Part shown: positions 34,999-44,863 of the stretch, piece after piece
How positions within the stretch are numbered: the first letter of the stretch is position 1
Layout of the letters: each line of letters begins with the position of its first letter
NCBI RefSeq assembly: GCF_021134715.1
Contig: NC_060019.1
Coordinates: 186,001-250,000, forward strand
Length of the DNA stretch: 64,000 bases
Direction of reading: 5' to 3'
Source of the DNA: Daphnia pulex
Taxonomy: Eukaryota > Arthropoda > Branchiopoda > Diplostraca > Daphniidae
Made by a program: the position numbers and the translations under genes
The notes under the pieces: model-generated
Databases searched by the model: none
What the model saw: the letters and a program-made list of their open reading frames with translations, nothing else
Told to the model about the DNA's origin: nothing

Positions 34999-36014
34999 AT
35001 GTCGAACGTGAAAGAATTCGACAATGAAAAGAAATTGGGCGAAGGAGGATTCGGCGTAGTTTTTCAAGACGTTTGGCGTGGGATTCCGGTGGCTGTCAAA
35101 CGAATCAAATTAGGTGACATTGAGAGCAACGGACGAGAAGAAGACGCGTTAGATAAACTTGATCATCCCAATGTCGTCAAGTTGTTTCACGTTGAAAGTG
35201 ATTCGGTATTCAAGTAAAAAAAAAAGCTTATGACGTCAAAAATAAATCAAAATAATCTTTTGACAACTATTTTCCTATTTTAGATATTTCTATCTCGAAT
35301 TGTGCAACGCTTCAGTGGACAAATTATTCCTGGAAGATGATGACCCGAAAAAATACCATGGCCCAGCAATGCCACCGGCAATTGAAGTCCTCCAACAATT
35401 GGCCGGAGGACTCGAGTACATTCACCAAATGAATTTTATCCATCGGGATATAAAACCAGGAAACGTCCTCATCTGGGTTGATCCAGCAACCCAAAACGTT
35501 TTAATGAAATGGGCAGATTTCGGGTTCAGCAAACGGGTCAACGAAAGAGGAAGTCACTCTATCAGTGGATCAACCAGAGGTACCGATAATTGGTATGCCC
35601 CTGAAATATTGAAAATCAAAATTCAAGAAGAAGAAAGTGGAAAAGATGAAACAGCACATCAAAGAGGAACAGTCAAGAGCGACGTATTTGCTCAAGGCTT
35701 AGTCTTCGGCTACTACCTTTTGAATGGTCAACATCTTTTCGGCTCTCGAGTTGTAGCATCCGCTAATATACTTTCAAATAATCCCGTTCATCTAGACAGT
35801 AAGTCCCGTTGTATCTAACCTAATCGAAATCAAAATGAAACCTAAAGTTTAATCACACATTTTCCCTAATTACGCAGAAATTCAGCCGCAATCCGTTCGC
35901 GACCTCATCCAAAAAATGTTGGAACCCGGCCACGAAGTTCGAATTTCATCGTCAGACGTTTTTCAACTTCTTCAACGTCATCCGCAGCTCGAGATGAAAA
36001 ACGACAAGTCTTGA
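34999..36014 (+). CDS. IRE1-like protein kinase, single domain, intact active site
   Basis: Three exons, 34999-35213, 35284-35798 and 35878-36014 (867 nt, 288 aa), the same cassette and phases as every unit of the flanking arrays. GEGGFGVVF loop, VAVK Lys, HRDIKPGN, DFGFSK and APEI are all present, so this is the only local kinase with completely canonical catalytic motifs. The ATP-lobe text WRGIPVAVKRI is closest to domain 1 of arrays A and B. It has its own start, stop and poly(A) signal. Probably cytosolic. It may represent the ancestral single unit from which the triple genes were built, or a later copy. Confidence 0.9.
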
Positions 36015-36132
36015 AATGTTTTTAGAAAGATGCTGCCAAGGCAACGATTGCCTTTTTGCTAAATGACATCCATTCTAATTATTCCATTTAATTATTATTG
36101 TCCTTTGTAATGAGTTTTCAGTTGGATACCCT

Positions 36133-36138
36133 AATAAA
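36133..36138 (+). terminator. Poly(A) signal of the single kinase
   Basis: AATAAA 119 bp past the stop codon, within an AT-rich 3' flank. Confidence 0.6.
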
Positions 36139-36519
36139 CTTTGCTGAATACCGTTTGATACCTTCATTTCAACAGTCATTTCAGAGAGATAGTTGGGTAC
36201 TCACTGTTTAAATCATTCAAAAGGAAAGTCAATTGATACGTGATGAAATCAGAATGAGAAAAAAAAAACTCCCAATTGCAAACGCCAATTCTCACGCTAC
36301 ACAAGTATAAAAAGGGGGGGGAGTTATGATATGTAGCTTTTGCGCTTTTGGGAACTCAAGACGCCGATAAAAATTCCGGAATAACATTTCATTTCAAAAG
36401 AAAGAGAAATCTAATTGAGAAACCCAAAATTGAGACGAGCGAGGGTGAAAATGAATCACCAGACAAAAAAATGTTTAAGTTTTAGTTGATCATCCAAGAA
36501 TTCAAAGGAAAGTTTGGAT

Positions 36520-36850
36520 TCTTTATGAGAAACAACAGGGAAAACAACCAGAAAAATAAAGAATCGCTCAAGGTACTTTTGACGTAAGAAATCGTTCAGC
36601 GAAGACGTAACAAATTGAACTATTCATTGTGACTCTTCATCTCTTCAATACCCCCTGAATCTCCATTAAGTAAAAATATGGCACAAATTGAACAGCTACC
36701 AGATAAGAAAAAAAGGTTGTTGAGTCCTACCTTAATCGAGTTGTTTTAACTGGATGAATAAAGTCCAGCAGACTTGATGAGGGAAAAGGAATGAATCATG
36801 TCCTCGTGAATACATCCACACTCACATGGATGTACACAAGGAACAGATGC
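36520..36850. repeat. Duplicated kinase-array flank, copy 1
   Basis: Aligns with 49690-50330. A third partial copy of its left part is at 49990-50130. It resembles a duplicated promoter/leader region; no coding frame. Confidence 0.5.
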
Positions 36851-37505
36851 ATCATGGAAGAGGACAAGATGTAAATCACTCTTGTTAGCGAGTGAAGGCC
36901 AGAAGAACATCTGTAGTGTTTCCAGGTTCCCAACATCAACAGCGAAGAAAAATCCTGTAATTTAAGTCAATAATATAGAAAGGAAGATTTTAAATCCAGT
37001 AATTTCACATGGGCTTACTAACACATTATAACAAGACAAATAGGATTCTTCTTTTGGTTGGTGCCACATTGTTATACAGTCATACTCGTTTAAGCATTGA
37101 ATGTTACCTTTCTGCCGCGAAAATGATGGGTGAATGTTATGTTGGTTAATGTTTACCTGAATCCGTGAATGTTAATTCTCAACAGCGTTGTCACTTTTCA
37201 AAACTGAGAATCTTTTTAAATAACAAAAATGGCGCGAAATCTGGTGTTTATGTCAAGCCAACGCCATCTATCAAATGAACGAAATGCCAAAAGTAACCAA
37301 TACCAAACCAAAACAAAAACGAGAAATATCAAAGTTGACTTTACAAGACAAGAAAAAGGAAATTAATAATATTACTATTTAAAATAGAAACCTGAGTTGA
37401 ATCAGGGTGAAGTTTTTACTTAAATTGGGACTAGTTTGTAAATTCTTTTATTTGTTTTACCTTATTACAGATTATACTTATTTTTTCGACAACAAGTCGT
37501 TGTAT

Positions 37506-40500
37506 TCAGATAGTTTTCTGTTCGAAATGCTCGACCACCCGCTTCACCCACCCACTGGCGACCACTTGGCTAGTGGCTTCGATGCACAGGACGACGAATC
37601 GGTTCTGACAGGAGAATTTGTCCTGGGCCAACAACTTGCCACCGCCACCGCCGCCCGTCTGCTGCTGCTGTTGGTGAGAGGGCGGAGAAGAGGCGATGAG
37701 AGAGGCGGCCACTCCGAGCGTCTTGGCGTCGCTGGACGTCCAGGCGTCGCAGTACGAGTCGAGTTGGCGTTCGCCACTGGGCCCGGCTCCGTGCCAGACC
37801 ACCTTCTGCGGCCAGACAATGTCGTCGAAGATGTTGCGGTTGTTGAAACTGTAAATGTCGTGTCGCAGCTGACGGGCAGGGGATAATTCACTGGCGCTCC
37901 CGCCGTGGAACAGATCGTTCCACGTCCGGAATAGCATCTCACCCTAGTCGAAAAGGAATAACAATGTTAAAGTAAAAAAGAAGAAGATGAAAAGATATTT
38001 ATTCTTAATGATATTATTGCTCATACCCTGAGATTGATGACTGGATACCCACGGTAGGGTGGACAGACAATTTTGTCAAGTTTCTGGACACCCGAAGCTA
38101 AAAAGGCTCGAAAAGTTCCCTGGAAATGGTCAGACAAAATTGGATTTTGTGTTTAGATTTTCAAATCAGACAGTCGAAGAACAAGAGAAAAAGAAAAAAA
38201 GGTGTTGCTTGGTTGTTTGACGACTTACTCTGAGTCCGGCTTGACGGGCCTGTCTGTAACAGGCCAAGTCCACGCGCTGGATGCCGCCCATGTTTCCAGT
38301 AAAGGGTTCGTTCAACGCCACCAACCGCAACTGCATTTGGAATTCAATGAATGGAGAAGACTCAATTGAATTAAACGAGATGCAATTGTGTAACAGCGAA
38401 AACGATACAAGTGCACACGCTTAACAAAATAACGATGGCTGTAAAGGTTCGTTTTTCCCTCAAAAAAATTAACAAAATCCCAATTTTTTTTCTTTTTTTT
38501 TAAACTTACACTGGGAACTCTGGGGATTTTCGGGATAATGTTCTCCGCAGCGCTGGGCGCCGACTTTTTCAATGTGGTTGGCGGCGGAATTGTCGTCGTC
38601 GTCGTCGGGGTCGGCAACGGCACAAATTTCCCCATCTGTTTCATTATGGCGCAATCAATCGTCCAAAAAGGAGAAAAATTATTTTGATTGTCATTTTATT
38701 CTTACAAAAATAAAATTTCGCGCTAAGAAACACCAAAATGAGAGAAACAACTCACCGAAATGTACTGCCAGCCTTTGCGGACGCGGAGTAAAAGGCTCTC
38801 CTCGTCCGAGAGATAGGCGATGGTTCCAACGGGGCTGACATCTGAAATCTAAATACAAACGGTTATGGTTATTGCCTTTCGCTTCATTAGGACAAACAGG
38901 CAGACGGGCGAAAAAAAAAAGGAAAAGAGCCAGGTGGACAATGGTCATCAATGATTGCTTCGCTCCTGGTAATGGTGGTGCTGGTTTGATGATCCTGGCA
39001 ATTCTTCTCACCCTTCTCACACACGAAATGGGCTTCTTATTGGGAGGGTTGGGAGTTTGAACAAAATGGGATACGTTATAGTTTGTAATATTGGGTGCTG
39101 TTTGGCTTCACCTTGAAAAGAGCTTCCATGTTTTTAACTGTGACTATTCCCGGCGCCACACCTTTTGGGCTCCCCTCACCACCTTGTGACGACGAAGACG
39201 ATCCTACAAAAGTTGCCAAAAGAAATCGGTTACAAAGTGTCCAACCATCAAACGAAACAAAAATCCCATTGCGAAATATTCGGGACTTTGGCAAAACAGC
39301 AACATTTTTTTTAAGGAGAAAAAGATAGAAAATTGCAAGAAAGACTTTTGGATTTTGACTGTACCTGGTTGGAATTTCTAGCCTGGGTTTTATTATTATG
39401 ACGATTGAAATGGTTAGATGATTAGGTTAGGACTGTTGAGATTTAAGGCAGGTCAAGAGGAAAAGAGTGTTAATATTATTTGTTTAGTTTGTTAAGTTTT
39501 GTTTCGGTTAATTTGCCTGATTTGGACGGTTCGCTTGGAGGTCCAGGAGGTCCAGGAGGACCTGGCTTGCCCCGTTTGCCTCGATCTCCTTGATTTCCTT
39601 TGGCTCCTTCGACACTGGAAATAACCGAAGGACCGACTGGACACGCAGGGCCAATTTCGCCTTTCGTTCCTGGCAATCCCGGCTCGCCAGTGTCGCCTGT
39701 AGGACCCATTTCCCCGTCGGTTCCTCGATCTCCTTTGGTACCTGGTAGCCCAGGTTTACCTAGATCACCAGGCGGTCCATCTCGACCGGGCTCGCCTTTG
39801 GGTCCAGAAGGCCCTTCTTTGCCAACCGGCCCGGAATCGCCGCGTTCTCCTTTCTCTCCAGCTGGGCCTTCAGGTCCAGTCGGTCCCGTCTGACCTTGAG
39901 CTCCCTAGAGAGGCGAAAGCAAAAATTAAAAAGATGATTAAACATTTGTTTGTTTTTATAAGAAAAATGTCATTCCGTCTTGAATAATATTAATGTTAAT
40001 CAAATGGACAAGTGATGATGAATGAATGACACACTGAGTGAGAGAAAAAGGAAAGGAGAGAATAACTCACTTCGAGGACCAGTGGTCCGCTGGACACACC
40101 CGGTGGTCCAGGCTGTCCAGGTTTTCCTAGATCACCGCGTGATCCATCACGACTGGGCTCACCTTTCGGCCCAAAAGGACCTTCTTTGCCAACTGGGCCG
40201 ACATCTCCGCGTTCTCCTTTCTCTCCAGCTGGGCCTTCAGGTCCAGTCGGTCCCATCTGACCTTGAGCTCCCTACACAGGTGACACCAAAAAACAAAAAG
40301 ATGATCAAATTTAAAAAAAAAATGTCATTCCGTCTGTAATAATACCGGAATGCCCGTCGTGCCAGGTTTGCCGTCAACGCCCGGCGGACCCGGCGCTCCC
40401 TGTTTGACTTGCTCGGCCAGTTTGGCGATGATGGAACTCTCGTTGCAGCCACAAACGCCTCCACCCTTTAAAAATAAGAAAAAATGGTTACCACAAAATA

Positions 40501-43500
40501 TGCCGAATTATCTCAAAGTGGTGCAAAGTCAGAGGTCCCATCATTGAATTATTAATCGAACATCTCATCCCCTCCGACAAGAAAAGCTGGCCCGTTCATT
40601 TCACCGTCAAGAGAGGATAACAATGAGCGGAAGAGAATAAGTTGGGCCAATCAACGTCACAATCCGTCGTCGAGTGAGGTCAAACAGAAATAAACTACTT
40701 GAGATGTTCTGACAAAAGTCTAACAAAAGACAACTTACTCCGACAATCGTAGAAGATTCGCCGTTGACGCCTTTTTCTTCTGTTAAAAAACCAAAAACAA
40801 AATCAGAATTTAATCCGTCACAAATGAAAAAAAGTGATCAAATGAGCGAAACCAAACAGATTTCCAATGAAATAATAATGCAACCGATTCGCGAAATCTC
40901 CACAGTGACAGCACAAAATAAACGAATCATCCGCTTTCACATATACCGGATGGATCGACGTTTTATTTTCGTTGTTCTTTTGTTTTTCTGCTCATCAGAC
41001 GAATTCAAGCGGTGGCTAAATATTTACCAATGTACATCACCAAGATGGGCAGACGCACTGCTAAGAAGATGAAACAATTACAGAAACAAAGTTAATTATT
41101 CACCTGGAGAGATGGATGTGGGGCAGGTGGTGAGGGTTTGCTGCTCCCAACAGGAGGCGTGTGGATTATTGTCGGGTGGAGGCGAACACTCGCCCAGTTG
41201 CGACTGCCATCCGCAGTAAGGATCCACGAAATCGAGACACTGCGTCCTGTTGGCGAATCGCTTGCATCGTTGACTGGCCAGTCGGATCACCTCGTTTTCC
41301 GTTCCAATGTACAGCGCGTTCTGTCCAGTACAACGTGAGAAACAATAAAAGGAGCAAAAAGGATGAGTAACCTAATCGGAACGTTAATTTCACAAGGGCG
41401 ACACATACCTGCACTTTAAGGAATTGCATCGTTTTGATCTGGCGGTCAGCCGGTTGATGGCTCAACCGGGCAAAAGGATCGACAATTTCGACCAGACAGC
41501 GTTCCTGAGTCCCGGGAAAGACGGAATATTTGCGAACGAAACCGTCTCGAGATGCCACGTAGAGGACGTGAATGGACGAATGATTTTTAGTGGCGACCAC
41601 GTCGACGGCGATGTGGTTGAATCGTACCGAATCGAGCTGGATCAGCGGTCCACGTCCGTATTTTCTGGGTCGAGATTGGACAGCTCGATCCATCAGCTGA
41701 TACTTTCCAGCTTCCACCAAGGATCTGCTAGAACTGCTGGAACTGCTCGTGTCATCAGAATTGCAATGCGAGTGGACGTGAGTCGAGTTGACACTCTCCC
41801 AGGTCGAATTGGGACTCGACTGGATTTTGAACGGACCGGCGAACGATTCTTGTATCGCATCCAGGGTGAAGGAGCAAACGGCCGATCCAGCAATTGAATT
41901 TCTACATTAGAGCGGGAAATTTGAAAAACAAGATTAAGTCAAATTTAATAGAAAAAGTGACGTGTGATTATTAACTCGGCTGTTGTGAAGGCGGCGTAAA
42001 AGAGCCGCTCCTCTTCCACGTAGGCGACACTCTGAATGTGATCGTAGTAGAACGGATAATCAGCCGGCACTGAGCAATTGAGCCGGGCTTTGACAAAGGT
42101 CGTCCACGTACTGTCTTTGAGCCTCTGCTGCTGGCCACCGCCCATGTCGTTCTTGCAGACCCGGGCCACACGGGAGTAAACGGCCTTGCCGCAGTTGCTG
42201 ACCTCGACGGCCACCTCTCGGAAAAAGAAAAAGACAAACTGGTCCACTTCTACCGACGCCACAAATTCGGCAGCGTCCAGCCAGTTGACCTTGCTTGGCA
42301 ACGTCCTCAAATGCCCGAGCTGCGGGCCGGCAATGAAACTGTCAGCCGATGTGCTGGAAACGGACGAATTCAAAGGCAGCCGGAAGATGGCCACCTCCTG
42401 GCTGGACAAGTCTGTCGGCGAACCGATAAACAAATCAGCAGTGCCATCAGCCGGTCTGCTCGACAGGAAACTGCTCATGTGACTGTGAGGGCTATGCGGA
42501 CATCTATCACGTCCATCAAATAAAGAGGAAAAATGAATTGATTTAATTGAGAGTGGCCAGAAATGCTGATGGATTTCTTACCTGGCAAGGCACGGAAAAC
42601 ATTCCGAGATGTTGCTGATGGCCTTGAGCGGACGCCAGGAGCAGCGAGGAGTGAAGGCGTTGGTCCCGCACGCCAGAAGTCGATCACCTGAATGAATAGA
42701 CGCAAAATGAAAAACAAAATTTGTTGCGGTTATTTAATTATTTCGGTCGGAGAGTTTGGAATTTCATTAAACGAGAGAAATCATAGAATCCGGAAAGAAT
42801 GTGAATACCGTGGACGTGCAGAACGCGGATGAAGTTGTGACAGTCGTCTTCCCGTTGGTCGTTTTTTTGGCAGTCGTCGACCGCTTTGTCATCGGCTGGC
42901 CAGCGTGATTCTTCCAAGAGAGCCAATCCGTCCAAGCTCAAGCGAAATAGATAGTCCCTGATGTCGGTTGTGATTGAAAATAAAAGTTACCGATGTTTAA
43001 AAACAAAAAACAGGCCAAAATTTTTCTTCTTGTGGAATAATCAAGTCGAATTTTTCAAAATAAAATCAATCCATCAAACCTATTATAGACTGAGCAAATG
43101 AGAAATGAGTCAGTTATCCCAGAGTCATCTCCTCCAGATTTTGTTTGCCACATTTGCCATCGATTCACTTTGATGGTCCTTCAAGTTTGGAAAGGATCGA
43201 TCGAAACGTCAAATGAAACGACAAACTCGACACCAGTCGATAGCCTTTTCCCTTTAATTCCTATTTCGCCCACTTGTCCTGCTCACGTTCTTTTTTGTTG
43301 GTCTCCCATTCCGTCGAGCCCTTTGTATCGTCGCCCAACCCGACACTACCAGTCGACTATGATCCCTCCATGGTTTCCTGTTTTGCCTAACGAACGAAAC
43401 ATGTTTCGCAAGTTACAAATTATATGGTGGGGAATCGAATAGCAGAATGCGAATAATAACCCAATCCATCGTCCATAAAAATTATAAAGAATTGGCGATC

Positions 43501-43903
43501 TAGACTAAAACAGAAATGGATACCCTTAGGAAAATTGTGTTTTACCTTGCGGCCACGATAAGTTGCCCTCGCGTCACGTCAAACACCAGCGAAGAAAAAT
43601 TGCGGGCGACGTTGTGGTTGAACCTGACCATCGACTCTTCCAAAACTGGATAGGCAATGTGCAAAAATTAAAAAATCAGTCAACATCTTAACGTACACAG
43701 CCAAGTCGAAATGGGCAGAACGATGACTATCAAATTGAATTCTTGCACCGACACATTTTCGATAGAATTTTCAACTTACCGCTATCGTTGGGTTGCCGGA
43801 AATCGGGTAAATCGGGACTAGGTCCGTGGTGTTGGGAAGCAAATGAAGAGACGCCGAGGATGGCCGCCACAGCCAGCAAGGCCGCCGCTTTGAAATTTCC
43901 CAT
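37506..43903 (-). CDS. Sema-PSI-collagen-endostatin fusion protein (multiplexin-like), 1147 aa
   Basis: Eighteen minus-strand exons: 43903-43780, 43645-43546, 42957-42809, 42687-42582, 42503-41976, 41901-41409, 41320-41104, 41060-41028, 40779-40739, 40465-40346, 40271-40071, 39904-39517, 39203-39112, 38848-38756, 38635-38510, 38330-38229, 38119-38027, 37943-37506; 3444 nt, every junction phase-consistent. Residues 1-23 are a signal peptide. About 40-500 form a Sema domain ([23 protein letters not shown]). About 505-560 are PSI ([11 protein letters not shown]). About 612-833 carry Gly-X-Y repeats split by small interruptions. About 845-895 is the trimerisation region ([34 protein letters not shown]). 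About 935-1147 is endostatin ([46 protein letters not shown]) with a Gln/Gly-rich insert. Exon 12 uses a GC donor. Known collagen XV/XVIII start with a laminin-G-like domain, so the Sema head is unusual. Confidence 0.85.
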
Positions 43904-44863
43904 CGTCCGTCACTGATTATCCAGTTGAGCCGTTGGGGACACCTGCAAATAAAGGTTTTCTTATTTAGTCAGTCAATGGACTAATCAAATTCAATTTATG
44001 ATAAAAATTAGCAATGAAAATAAGCAAAGTGAAATTCAATTTTCAAACAATTAAAAATAAAAAGCCAAAATAAATCTTATCAGATTAACATCCTGCATCT
44101 AACCTAATTCGACATAACAACACGGTTATGAGATCACATTACAGAAAATTCAAAATTTTACCAAATCAAAAAGACAAAGAAAAACAAAAGGCAAACGGAA
44201 ACGTTTCCAGAAACCAACCGCTTTTGGAAGATTAAAATTGACGTGGTTCGCCAGACTCGATTGATTTCAAACAAGTAGGAAAAAGGCGCAAGTTCGGATG
44301 GTTGCGGTTGATAATCGGGGGTTGTTGTTTCACCGTTGCACTTGACAAACGACTAGCCAGAAAGACTCAGAACTGCAGGGCGATCGATTTGAAGTTGAAC
44401 TGGCATCAGTAACAGTCCTGAACGAGCACAAAGTGGCGAGTGGTGTAGAGAGGCGAATGTGACACCTATACAGTTTTCTGTGCTAATACAATTTATCCTT
44501 TGATTGGGCTGACTTCCTTTAACTCGATATTTAAGAGCCGAGCTATTCTCTCGAGTGTCTCAACGTCGCAACGTGTGTCGTGTGTCAAAGATTAAAATTC
44601 CATCGCATCCACAAGTGGAAAGAGAAAGACGATGCCCGAGAATACAATATAGAAGACGATCAGACAGCATCGGATGAACCATTAGGTGATTCACACTCGC
44701 CAGTTGTTTAAATTCTCTTGATTAACAATTAACGGAGGGAATTGTTTTGCCTATTTTTGAAAAGCAGCTTGTTAAATAACAAAGAAAAAGTAGAATAAAA
44801 TTTTACCGAAATCACCAGCCAATAGTGAAGGATTAAAAAAGTCAGAAAATCACTCAACTCCTC
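43904..44863. other. Shared 5' region of the collagen and kinase-B genes
   Basis: The two genes diverge from this 960-bp stretch. On the minus strand an acceptor at about 43944 suggests a 5'-UTR intron in the collagen gene. A TGACGTGG motif lies at 44239-44246. 'gatatttaagagc' near 44530 is a weak TATA-like site for the kinase gene. No ORF of note. Confidence 0.45.
44239..44246 (+). promoter_or_regulatory. UPRE-like motif between the divergent genes
   Basis: TGACGTGG, the same 8-mer found (inverted) upstream of array A. It could serve either the kinase or the collagen gene; chance occurrence is possible. Confidence 0.25.

Larger units (their letters stand above)
36015..37505. other. Intergenic, duplicated flank
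   Basis: 36520-36850 matches 49690-50330 in order and orientation (shared 'atcatgtcctcgtgaat'-like text, 'gagtcctacctt', 'tggatgtacac'), marking the outer part of a segmental duplication shared with array B. 37195-37275 ('aatggcgcgaa..tggtgtttat...caacgccatcta') recurs at about 52060-52110. No gene. Confidence 0.5.

Noticed and set aside
37544-37942. Second minus-strand frame over the endostatin exon
   Set aside because: Out-of-frame reading of exon 18; only the frame with WPQKVVWHG and CIEATSQ joins exon 17 in phase.
39476-39517. Read-through end of collagen exon 12 giving an early stop
   Set aside because: Ending there would cut off the trimerisation and endostatin exons, which join in phase through a GC donor at 39517; it could still be a minor isoform.
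39600-39893. Plus-strand Pro/Gly/Ser-rich frame resembling a collagen or mucin
   Set aside because: It is the antisense of the genuine minus-strand Gly-X-Y exon; collagen codon periodicity reads as Pro/Ser-rich on the opposite strand.
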